Below are positions 1 through 6,076 of a stretch of DNA of 7,087 nt, piece after piece (the first letter of the stretch is position 1; every line of letters begins with the position of its first letter). The translations under genes and the position numbers were made by a program. The notes beneath the pieces are model-generated. The model was not told the DNA's origin and did not search any database. It was given only the letters and a program-made list of their open reading frames with translations. The stretch is from Methylomarinum sp964397365 (GTDB taxonomy: Bacteria > Pseudomonadota > Gammaproteobacteria > Methylococcales > Methylomonadaceae), in the NCBI GenBank assembly GCA_964397365.1, contig CAYNIU010000118.1:1-7087 (forward strand), in the 5' to 3' direction.

Positions 1-436
1 CTTCATCAAAAAGTTTATGACTGCTGATTTTAAAAGACTGTTGTGTGGTAAATTCTGGCACCAGGTAATGGTAATTAGTGTCAAACCATTTGGTCATTTC
101 ACAGGCGGCTGTTGGCGTTCCGCTGGGTGCTTTGCCTCGTGCCATGCGGAAATAGGTATCCAGATCAACTTTACCATCTGAACATTGAAAGCGCTCAGGA
201 ATGACACCGAATAATGCGGAATGATCAAGTACCTGATCATACCAGGAGAAATCACCCACTGGAATCCAGTCTATACCGGCATCTGCCTGTAATTGCCAAT
301 GGTGTTGACGTAATTCGCATCCTGTAGCCAATAAGGTTTCCTGATTAATTTCTTGTCGCCAATAAGCTTCTACAGCCTTTTTTAATTCGCGTTGGGCACC
401 GATACGGGGAAATCCCAGATTATGAAGGGTTGTCAT
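1..436 (-). CDS. metE: MetE, cobalamin-independent methionine synthase (N-terminal part, cut by window edge)
   Basis: 5-methyltetrahydropteroyltriglutamate-homocysteine methyltransferase is a cytosolic enzyme making the last step of methionine synthesis without vitamin B12. The visible 145 residues match the N-terminal domain of MetE. They open with TTLHNLGFPRIGAQRELKKA, close to E. coli LGFPRVGLRRELKKA, and continue with PVGDFSWYD, RMARGKAPSGTP and EMTKWFDTNYHYLVPEF, all MetE hallmarks. The catalytic zinc-binding C-terminal half lies outside the window. Two consecutive ATGs exist, at 439 and 436. AGGAG (minus strand, 442-446) is 5 nt from the second but only 2 nt from the first, so 436 is preferred. 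The gene is divergent from metR, the arrangement known from E. coli, where MetR with homocysteine activates metE. No cobalamin riboswitch fits in the short intergenic gap. Identification is certain; only the start is open by one codon. Confidence 0.97.
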   Translation of the reverse strand, partial: MTTLHNLGFPRIGAQRELKKAVEAYWRQEINQETLLATGCELRQHHWQLQADAGIDWIPVGDFSWYDQVLDHSALFGVIPERFQCSDGKVDLDTYFRMARGKAPSGTPTAACEMTKWFDTNYHYLVPEFTTQQSFKISSHKLFDE

Positions 437-472
437 CATGACTCCTGTTTAATTGTCTTTAATGTAGACCAG

Positions 473-501
473 AGTATGAATTGTGTTATTACTTTAGTAA
501 A
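473..501 (-). promoter_or_regulatory. Candidate metE promoter
   Basis: On the minus strand, TTTACT (496-501) and CATACT (473-478) are separated by exactly 17 bp. Each matches the sigma70 consensus at 4 of 6 positions. The predicted start would lie about 30 nt before the metE start codon. A MetR-like half site TGAA (plus strand 477-480) overlaps the -10 and a TTCA (503-506) abuts the -35. The weak hexamers fit an activator-dependent promoter; this is inference. Confidence 0.4.
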
Positions 502-524
502 CTTCATGTTATTAATCATTATTA

Positions 525-537
525 TGAGATATATTCA
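525..537. promoter_or_regulatory. Candidate MetR binding site, directly before metR
   Basis: TGAGATATATTCA matches the known MetR operator pattern TGAA-N5-TTCA with a single mismatch. It has the preferred A/T at the centre and fits the general LysR-type T-N11-A rule. It ends 2 bp before the metR ATG and overlaps the candidate metR -10 TATTAT (520-525). That position suits autorepression of metR; any role in activating metE on the other strand is less clear. Assigned by pattern and by gene context. Confidence 0.5.
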
Positions 538-539
538 AC

Positions 540-1430
540 ATGGTGCTTGAAATTCGTCATTTACGTAGTCTGCTGGCAATACATGATTGTGGTAATTTAG
601 CTCGCGCCGCCGAGCAATTGAATTTGACCCAGTCAGCTTTATCGCACCAGATCAAAGCGTTGGAAAATTATTATGAAGTTTCACTGTTTTTACGCAATAC
701 CAAACCATTGCGGCTGACGCCGGCTGGACATAAATTACTGGAATTGGCGCAACGGGTTTTACCTGAGATTTATATGACGGATCAAACGCTTCGTCGTTTT
801 TCTCAAGGTAGTAGTGGTCGGCTTTATATCACCATTGAATGTCATGCCTGTTTTGACTGGCTAATTCCAGTATTGGATCGTTATCGTCAACAATGGCCGG
901 ATGTGGAAATTGATATTCGTCTAGGCTTGAGTTTTGAGCCAATTGCTGCCCTGCAAAAAGGTGAAGTGGATCTGGTTATCAGTTCAGATCCACAGACGCA
1001 ACACAATCTCAGTTTTATTGCTTTGTTCGATTATCAAGCATTATTGGTATTGGCTGAAGATCATCCTTTGACAGCAAAAAGCTTTGTTGTAGCTGAAGAT
1101 TTAGCCGACCAGATATTGATTACCTATGCAGTAGAACGCAACCGTCTGGATGTGTTTACCCGTTTTTTGCAACTTGCGAATATTGAACCCGCTGCTGTGC
1201 GTCAGGCAGAATTGACAGCGATTATTTTGTTGTTGGTCAGCACCCTGAAAGGAGTGGCGGTATTACCCGACTGGGTACTGCGCGAAACCTGTCAACATAA
1301 TCGTCTGGCCACTCGGCCATTAGGTAAAGAGGGTATGTATGGAACACTTTACGCAGCCGTGAGAAAGAATGAACATGAGGCCGACTTTTTGCAGGGGTTT
1401 ATAACACTTGCCAGGGAGGTAATGGGGTAG
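540..1430 (+). CDS. metR: MetR, LysR-type regulator of methionine genes
   Basis: LysR-family transcription factor of 296 residues that, by analogy with E. coli MetR, uses homocysteine as co-inducer to control metE and other methionine genes. The N-terminal winged helix-turn-helix spans about residues 4-62, with the HTH core ARAAEQLNLTQSALSHQIKALE. The effector domain contains MetR-specific stretches: IECHACFDWL (E. coli IECHSCIQWL), GEVDLVISSDP, a HPLTAK segment, ERNRLDVFTRFLQ and LYAAVR. It lies divergently next to metE, which strongly supports the assignment over other LysR proteins. The ATG at 540 aligns with the E. coli start. No convincing Shine-Dalgarno precedes it; GAGAT (526-530) is the best, 9 nt away and inside the predicted MetR site. 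If the -10 at 520-525 is real, the leader would be only about 8 nt. The protein is slightly shorter than E. coli MetR (about 317 residues) because it lacks the C-terminal tail. Confidence 0.95.
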   Translation: MVLEIRHLRSLLAIHDCGNLARAAEQLNLTQSALSHQIKALENYYEVSLFLRNTKPLRLTPAGHKLLELAQRVLPEIYMTDQTLRRFSQGSSGRLYITIECHACFDWLIPVLDRYRQQWPDVEIDIRLGLSFEPIAALQKGEVDLVISSDPQTQHNLSFIALFDYQALLVLAEDHPLTAKSFVVAEDLADQILITYAVERNRLDVFTRFLQLANIEPAAVRQAELTAIILLLVSTLKGVAVLPDWVLRETCQHNRLATRPLGKEGMYGTLYAAVRKNEHEADFLQGFITLAREVMG

Positions 1431-1436
1431 GCGGCA

Positions 1437-1457
1437 TTAAAAAAATCGTCTTTTTAA
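1437..1457 (+). terminator. Weak A/T hairpin after metR
   Basis: TTAAAAA (1437-1443) can pair with TTTTTAA (1451-1457) around a 7-nt loop, 7 nt after the metR stop codon. The stem has no G-C pairs and only a poor U-run follows, so termination here would be inefficient. It is listed because nothing better marks the end of metR. Confidence 0.2.
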
Positions 1458-1583
1458 GAGAAAAAATTAATTATTTAGAATTCAATAATTTGCAAAAATT
1501 ACATTTTCTGACGCCAGTGGTAAGTGGTTGAAAAGACGAGATTTGTCCAATTCAGGGTGTCGGTGTGTCGGTTTTTGAGACAA

Positions 1584-1612
1584 TTTACCTTTGTATAAAA
1601 AACTGCTATCTT
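1584..1612 (+). promoter_or_regulatory. Candidate nrdAB promoter with extended -10
   Basis: TTTACC (1584-1589, 4 of 6 matches to the -35 consensus) is followed after exactly 17 bp by TATCTT (1607-1612, 4 of 6 matches to the -10). A TGC at 1604-1606 supplies the TGn of an extended -10, which compensates for the weak hexamers. Transcription would begin near 1619. The -10 lies inside the distal NrdR-like box, so bound NrdR would block RNA polymerase, as described for nrd operons in other bacteria. Confidence 0.5.
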
Positions 1613-1616
1613 GTGG
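1601..1616. promoter_or_regulatory. Distal NrdR-box-like site (degenerate)
   Basis: The 16-mer AACTGCTATCTTGTGG matches the NrdR consensus ACACTATATATAGTGT at 8 positions, 9 if either A or T is allowed at position 12. The right half (TATCTTGTG) is good and the left half poor. It would be ignored alone, but it begins exactly 31 bp before the much better proximal box. That is the known spacing of paired NrdR boxes (15-16 bp between them), and it covers the predicted -10. Confidence 0.4.
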
Positions 1617-1631
1617 GTTAAATATTAATAA

Positions 1632-1647
1632 CCACTACATTTAGTGT
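1632..1647. promoter_or_regulatory. Proximal NrdR box
   Basis: CCACTACATTTAGTGT matches the NrdR consensus ACACTATATATAGTGT at 13 of 16 positions and keeps the CACTA / TAGTG inverted half sites. NrdR is the zinc-finger/ATP-cone repressor that shuts off nrd operons when dATP is high. The box lies about 13 bp downstream of the predicted transcription start, within reach of a repressor that also contacts the distal box. Confidence 0.65.
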
Positions 1648-1708
1648 TTTTTGGGTCTTAATTATGACTTGCTAAAAAAATAATTTAGCCGCTATCTATT
1701 TTGTATTT

Positions 1709-1770
1709 ACCACAGTAGCTATTGAGAAACAGATAATTGTAATCTCTGTATCTGCTGTGGTTTTTATTTT
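1709..1770 (+). terminator. Intrinsic terminator-like hairpin inside the nrdA leader
   Basis: ACCACAGTAG (1709-1718) pairs with CTGCTGTGGT (1752-1761) in a 10-bp stem with one G-U wobble. An inner stem, ACAGA (1729-1733) with TCTGT (1745-1749), closes an 11-nt loop. The outer stem runs directly into TTTTTATTTT (1761-1770). A G-C-containing stem plus U-run is the standard form of a Rho-independent terminator. It sits about 90 nt after the predicted nrdA transcription start and about 130 nt before nrdA, so it is either an attenuator of nrdAB or the end of a separate short transcript. It is too far (about 280 bp) from metR to be its natural terminator, although read-through transcripts would also end here. 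Confidence 0.6.
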
Positions 1771-1805
1771 ACCTGTGCCGTAGTGAAATCACGGATTCAG
1801 GTTTT
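1771..1805 (+). other. Second leader hairpin followed by a short T-run
   Basis: ACCTG (1771-1775) pairs with CAGGT (1798-1802), and inside it CCGT (1778-1781) pairs with ACGG (1791-1794), with room for one further G-C pair (1783 with 1790) after a bulge. TTTT ends at 1805. It begins immediately after the U-run of the preceding terminator-like hairpin. The stem is interrupted by an internal loop and the T-run is short, so it may be a weak second terminator or simply leader structure. Confidence 0.35.
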
Positions 1806-1832
1806 AAACTTTGGCATTTATTTTTTTCAGTT

Positions 1833-1876
1833 ACCCGATTTTTCCGGCACATGTCCGGGTTTATGTTTGCTTACCC
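1833..1876 (+). other. Third leader structure: mutually exclusive pairings before the nrdA RBS
   Basis: ACCCG (1833-1837) can pair with CGGGT (1856-1860). The GGGT of that segment (1857-1860) can instead pair with ACCC (1873-1876), about 16 nt before the Shine-Dalgarno. A third option pairs CCGG (1844-1847) with CCGG (1855-1858) around a 7-nt loop containing ACATGT. No T-run follows, so this is not a terminator. The stems are short and their significance is uncertain. Confidence 0.25.
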
Positions 1877-1902
1877 TGAATTAATTATCACGAGGATTCC
1901 TA

Positions 1903-4707
1903 ATGCTCAGTACCCTCTTATCAGATGCTGATCAATTTACTACAGAATATGACCATTATCATGTTATTCGCCGTAATGGCAAACTGACATCCTTCGATGC
2001 CAGCAAAATTTATGTGGCAATCAGCAAGGCCTTTTTAGCGATTGAAGGCGATGCTGCAGCTGACTCCCGACGCATTCATGAAACCACTGAAAAACTTTGT
2101 AATGAAGTCGTTCAAGCCTTGTTTCGAAGGTTACCGGATGATGGTACGGTGCATATTGAAGATATTCAGGATCAGGTTGAACTGGCGCTGATGCGCGGAG
2201 GCCATCATAAGGTTGCCCGGGCTTATGTACTGTATCGTGCGGAACGGGCCAAACAACGTCAGGACAGAGAAAAGGCGGGAAGAACAGAGCTTGAAAGGCC
2301 ACTTCATATTACCCGAGGCGATGGCACTCAGCAACCACTGGATAAAGATCACCTGAAAACAGTGGTGGATGAGGCCTGTAGCGGCTTGAATGATGTCAAT
2401 AGTGAACTGATTTTGCAAGAGACTATGCGTAATCTGTTTGATGGTATCAGCGAAAAAGATCTGGCAACGGCGTTAATTATGAGTGCGCGCATACTGATTG
2501 AGCGCGAACCTGACTATTCCTATGTCGCTTCTCGGTTATTATTGGATAACTTGCGTCAGGAAGCTCTAAGTTTTCTGGCGCAAGGGGCGCATTTGCATGT
2601 CACTCAGAAACAAATGCAGCAGAAATATCCTGATTATTTTGCCGATTATATTAAACAGGCGGCTGAGCTGGAGTTACTGGATTCTGAATTGACGCGCTTT
2701 GACCTAGAAAAACTGGGGCAGGCCATCAAGCCGGAACGTGATTTGCGGTTCACTTACCTGGGGCTGCAAACGCTGTATGACCGTTATTTTATTCACAATG
2801 ATGAACAACGTCTGGAATTGCCGCAATCATTTTTTATGCGTGTAGCTATGGGGCTGGCGATTAACGAAATCGACCGTGAAAGCCGTGCTATTGAATTTTA
2901 TGAGCTGTTGTCCTCATTTGATTTTATGAGTTCCACGCCGACATTATTCAATTCCGGGACTTTGCGACCACAGCTTTCATCCTGTTATCTCACGACAATT
3001 CCTGACGATCTGGATGGCATTTACAATGGCATTAAAGACAATGCCTTATTGTCCAAATTTGCTGGTGGCTTGGGTAATGACTGGACCTCGGTGCGTGGTC
3101 TGGGTGCCCATATCAAAGGGACTAACGGCCATTCCCAAGGTGTGGTGCCGTTTTTAAAAGTCGCTAATGATACCGCAGTGGCGGTGAATCAGGGCGGTAA
3201 ACGCAAGGGCGCTGTCTGCGCCTATCTGGAAACCTGGCATATTGATATTGAAGAATTTCTGGATTTGCGTAAAAACACCGGTGACGAACGTCGCCGTACG
3301 CATGATATGAATACCGCTAACTGGGTGCCTGATTTGTTTATGGAGCGGGTCGCCGATGAAGCCGAATGGACCTTGTTTTCGCCGGATGAAGCACCTGATT
3401 TGCATGATTTGACGGGACAAGCTTTCCGGGAAAAATATCAGGCCTATGAAGCGATGGCTGACCGGGGCGATATTAAACTGTTTAAACGTGTTTCTGCAGT
3501 GGCTTTGTGGCGCAAAATGTTGGGACAGCTTTTTGAAACCGGGCACCCGTGGATTACTTTCAAAGATCCCTGCAATATCCGGTATACCAACCAGCATATG
3601 GGGATGGTGCATAGTTCCAATCTGTGTACGGAAATTACCTTACACACGTCCACTAAAGAAATTGCCGTGTGTAATCTCGGGTCAGTGAATCTGACCGCAC
3701 ACATTAGCGAAAATGGACTTGATACGGATAGGCTGGAACGCACCATTAACACAGCCATGCGTATGCTGGATAATGTCATTGATTACAACTATTACGCAGT
3801 ACCGCAAGCGCGAAATTCTAACCTGCGTCATCGTCCGGTAGGTTTGGGGTTGATGGGCTTTCAGGATGCACTGTATAAACTCAACATTCCTTATGCCTCG
3901 ATGGAAGCAGTTGAATTTGCAGATCGTTCCATGGAAGCGATTGCTTATTATGCTATTCAGGCTTCTTGTGATCTGGCGCGGGAGCGAGGTCGCTATTCCA
4001 GTTATGAGGGATCATTATGGAGTCAGGGGATATTACCCTATGATTCAATCAATACATTAAAACAACAACGTGGCCGGTTTATAGAGGTTGATGAATCGAA
4101 AACCCTGGACTGGGAAAGTTTAAGTGCTCGTATTCAACAGTTTGGTATGCGTAACTCCAATTGTATGGCGATCGCTCCAACCGCAACTATTTCTAACATT
4201 TGTGGTGTTTCACAATCTATCGAACCCACTTATCAAAATCTGTTTGTCAAATCCAATCTGTCCGGGGAATTTACCGTGGTAAATGCTTATCTAGTCACTG
4301 ATTTAAAGGCTGAAGGATTGTGGGACGAGGTGATGGTGAATGATCTGAAATATTTTGATGGTTCGGTGCAGGCCATTGACCGGATTCCTGATGAAATAAA
4401 ACAAAAATATGCAACAGCCTTTGAAATAGATTCTCGCTGGTTTATTGAAGCGGCCAGCAGACGCCAGAAATGGCTGGATCAGGCGCAATCATTAAACCTG
4501 TATCTGGCTGAACCGGATGGTAAGGCATTGGATAATCTATACAAGTTGGCCTGGGTGCGTGGTCTTAAAACAACTTATTATCTAAGGACTCTGGGAGCGA
4601 CACATGTTGAAAAAACCAGCGCCCCGGAACTAGTGGAAGAAGCGCCAGTTGGCACTACCCCCAAATTTTGCGCTATTGATGACCCGGATTGTGAAGCTTG
4701 TCAATAG
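1903..4707 (+). CDS. nrdA: Class Ia ribonucleoside-diphosphate reductase, large subunit, with two ATP-cones
   Basis: NrdA reduces NDPs to dNDPs in the cytosol together with the NrdB radical subunit. At 934 residues it is far longer than E. coli NrdA (761) because it has two N-terminal ATP-cones. Cone 1 (about 19-113) has the canonical VIRRNGKLTSFDASKI start. Cone 2 (about 134-200) begins ITRGDGTQQPLDKDHL and looks diverged. The catalytic barrel follows. By alignment with E. coli, the active-site redox pair is C361 (SSCYL) and C590 (AVCNLGSVNL), the thiyl radical cysteine is C575, with N573 and E577 in SNLCTE, and the radical-transfer tyrosines are Y892-Y893 (TTYYLRT). The tail ends CEACQ, with C930 and C933 as the likely shuttle pair. 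GAGGA (1892-1896) lies 6 nt before the ATG. nrdB follows after 12 bp. In P. aeruginosa NrdA, which has the same layout, cone 1 is the nucleotide-binding activity switch. Upstream NrdR boxes suggest NrdR repression. Confidence 0.97.
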   Translation: MLSTLLSDADQFTTEYDHYHVIRRNGKLTSFDASKIYVAISKAFLAIEGDAAADSRRIHETTEKLCNEVVQALFRRLPDDGTVHIEDIQDQVELALMRGGHHKVARAYVLYRAERAKQRQDREKAGRTELERPLHITRGDGTQQPLDKDHLKTVVDEACSGLNDVNSELILQETMRNLFDGISEKDLATALIMSARILIEREPDYSYVASRLLLDNLRQEALSFLAQGAHLHVTQKQMQQKYPDYFADYIKQAAELELLDSELTRFDLEKLGQAIKPERDLRFTYLGLQTLYDRYFIHNDEQRLELPQSFFMRVAMGLAINEIDRESRAIEFYELLSSFDFMSSTPTLFNSGTLRPQLSSCYLTTIPDDLDGIYNGIKDNALLSKFAGGLGNDWTSVRGLGAHIKGTNGHSQGVVPFLKVANDTAVAVNQGGKRKGAVCAYLETWHIDIEEFLDLRKNTGDERRRTHDMNTANWVPDLFMERVADEAEWTLFSPDEAPDLHDLTGQAFREKYQAYEAMADRGDIKLFKRVSAVALWRKMLGQLFETGHPWITFKDPCNIRYTNQHMGMVHSSNLCTEITLHTSTKEIAVCNLGSVNLTAHISENGLDTDRLERTINTAMRMLDNVIDYNYYAVPQARNSNLRHRPVGLGLMGFQDALYKLNIPYASMEAVEFADRSMEAIAYYAIQASCDLARERGRYSSYEGSLWSQGILPYDSINTLKQQRGRFIEVDESKTLDWESLSARIQQFGMRNSNCMAIAPTATISNICGVSQSIEPTYQNLFVKSNLSGEFTVVNAYLVTDLKAEGLWDEVMVNDLKYFDGSVQAIDRIPDEIKQKYATAFEIDSRWFIEAASRRQKWLDQAQSLNLYLAEPDGKALDNLYKLAWVRGLKTTYYLRTLGATHVEKTSAPELVEEAPVGTTPKFCAIDDPDCEACQ

Positions 4708-4719
4708 TTGGAGTAACTC

Positions 4720-5883
4720 ATGTTAAATTGGAATGATCCATTGAATAAACAATCTTCTTTAGAGATAACGACAGAAAAATCAGCACATCAGAACGTTGTA
4801 CAGACATCTAAAGAAGCCCGTTTGGAACCAGTTCTGCAGAAGATTATTGATAATCTCGAAGATGAAGAGGTTACCCGTCTGGAACCCGTGCGCGCTGAAG
4901 ATAAACGCGTGGTAAACGGGGTGGCGGATGTTAACCAGTTGGCGCCATTTAAATATCCCTGGGCCTGGAAATATTTTCTCAATGCCAATAAAAATCACTG
5001 GACGCCTTTAGACATTAATATGGCTCAGGATGTACAGGATTATCATCATAAACTCAATGATAATGAACGCCATGTTTATGAAAATGTTCTGGCTTATCTG
5101 ACCACCGCGGACATTCTGGCTATGCGCAATATCGGTCTGGCGGTGATGGAAAAAATGAGTGCTCCGGAATTGCAAATCTATCAAGCCCGACAAGTTTACG
5201 AAGAAGCGCTGCATACCTGGACTTACCAGCACTGTATTGAAACTATCGGGCTGGATCAGGGCGATATATATAACCGTTATCGGGTAGTGCCGGAGATTTA
5301 TCAAAAAATAAAAATGGCCAATAGACGTCTGAGCGCCGTATTGCATTCAGATCTTAATCTGGGTAATCGCGACGATCTGGAAGAGTTTCTAATGTCTTAT
5401 TTGTTTTTTGCAGCGGTTTTTGAAGGGTGCTGGTTCTTCAATGGATTCAGCCCCATTTTTTCGTTGCAACGCCGCGGTCTGATGAAAGGGACTGCCGAAC
5501 AATTGCAGTATATTATGCGGGATGAAGTGATGCATTGCGGGTTTGGTATTCGTACCGTTAAACAGTTAATGCTGGAAGAAAATATCAAACCTGATCCTGA
5601 AGCACTACGTCAGATGTGGGATGAGGCAGAAGCTGCGGAACAAGGTTATGCCAAATATATTCTACGTGAGCCGATTCTGGGTTATAACGCAGATGATCAT
5701 AGTGAACAGTTCCGTTTTATTGCCAATCGCCGCGCCCATCAACTTGACATTGAAGAGCCGTTTCCAGGAGCCACATGTTCGCTGCCCTGGCTGGATGAAC
5801 AATCAAACATACGCAAGGAGAAAAACTTTTTTGAAACCCGTGTGACCGAGTATCAGACAGGGGGCGGTTTGAGTTGGGAATAA
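4720..5883 (+). CDS. nrdB: Class Ia ribonucleoside-diphosphate reductase, radical-generating small subunit
   Basis: NrdB holds the dinuclear metal centre and stable tyrosyl radical that NrdA needs. It has 387 residues (E. coli 376). The metal ligands can be placed by alignment: D131 (TTADI), E162 and H165 (EEALHTWTY), E235 (FEGCWFF), E269 and H272 (RDEVMH). Y169, four residues after H165, is the radical tyrosine corresponding to E. coli Y122, so this is a class Ia/b type protein and not a tyrosine-free Ic form. The C-terminus TEYQTGGGLSWE carries Y378, the likely counterpart of E. coli Y356 in radical transfer. About 60 residues between the opening MLNWNDPL and KRVVNGVADVNQL form a variable, acidic N-terminal linker containing RLEPV twice (34-38 and 53-57). 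GGAG (4710-4713) lies 6 nt before the ATG. It is cotranscribed with nrdA. No yfaE-type ferredoxin gene follows, unlike in E. coli. Confidence 0.97.
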   Translation: MLNWNDPLNKQSSLEITTEKSAHQNVVQTSKEARLEPVLQKIIDNLEDEEVTRLEPVRAEDKRVVNGVADVNQLAPFKYPWAWKYFLNANKNHWTPLDINMAQDVQDYHHKLNDNERHVYENVLAYLTTADILAMRNIGLAVMEKMSAPELQIYQARQVYEEALHTWTYQHCIETIGLDQGDIYNRYRVVPEIYQKIKMANRRLSAVLHSDLNLGNRDDLEEFLMSYLFFAAVFEGCWFFNGFSPIFSLQRRGLMKGTAEQLQYIMRDEVMHCGFGIRTVKQLMLEENIKPDPEALRQMWDEAEAAEQGYAKYILREPILGYNADDHSEQFRFIANRRAHQLDIEEPFPGATCSLPWLDEQSNIRKEKNFFETRVTEYQTGGGLSWE

Positions 5884-6029
5884 GGAACTGGTTTAGGATG
5901 CGGCAGACGCCACATAAATTTCGGCTAAGCAACAAAATATGACAGGTAAGCTGACATTTAGCGGCAAATAGCGGTGGTATCGTTTATATTTTACACCTAT
6001 GTCTTGATCTAAAATTTAGCTGTGTTGCT

Positions 6030-6046
6030 CTCAGTTATTAACTGAG
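6030..6046. repeat. Perfect 7-bp inverted repeat before the 6077 gene
   Basis: CTCAGTT (6030-6036) and AACTGAG (6040-6046) form a perfect stem with a 3-nt loop. No T-run follows, so it is a poor terminator for nrdAB. It ends 4 bp before the upstream candidate ATG (6050) and 31 bp before the preferred one (6077). An operator or a bidirectional end structure are both possible. The remainder of the 5884-6029 stretch shows only two TAGCGG copies 10 bp apart (5959 and 5969) and no gene. Confidence 0.35.
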
Positions 6047-6076
6047 GTTATGTGCTTAATTATACGAATTCAGGTT

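Larger units (their letters stand above)
1431..1902 (+). other. 472-bp non-coding nrdA upstream region with long structured leader
   Basis: This stretch has no plausible protein-coding gene on either strand; the only ATG-started frames are a few codons long. About 150 bp of A/T-rich sequence after metR shows nothing recognisable. From about 1584 the region is dense in signals: a promoter, two NrdR-like boxes, a small hairpin (GCTAAA at 1671-1676 with TTTAGC at 1684-1689), a terminator-like hairpin, two more hairpins, and finally the nrdA Shine-Dalgarno GAGGA (1892-1896). If transcription starts near 1619, the nrdA mRNA would carry a leader of about 285 nt, long for a class Ia reductase operon. 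No cobalamin riboswitch box was recognised. Confidence 0.6.

Noticed and set aside
1571..1599. Alternative nrdA promoter using TTGAGA (1575-1580) and TATAAA (1594-1599)
   Set aside because: The hexamers are good, but the spacer is only 13 bp, too short for sigma70. The pair at 1584/1607 with 17 bp fits better.
1664..1675. Minimal frame ATG-ACT-TGC-TAA in the nrdA leader as a possible leader peptide
   Set aside because: Three codons with no Shine-Dalgarno and no run of regulatory codons; too little to support peptide-based attenuation.
3154..3779. Long minus-strand open frames inside nrdA (152 and 111 codons)
   Set aside because: They lie wholly inside the conserved catalytic part of nrdA, show no recognisable motif, and are best explained as shadow frames.
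5951..6015. Possible promoters after nrdB (CTGACA 5951, TATATT 5985, TTTACA 5990, TAAAAT 6010)
   Set aside because: Individual hexamers are good, but every pairing has poor spacing (14 bp, or well above 20 bp), so none can be called for the downstream gene.
5884..6049. Search for a yfaE-like ferredoxin gene or another nrd accessory gene after nrdB
   Set aside because: The stretch is too short and contains no cysteine-rich reading frame; the next gene is unrelated.
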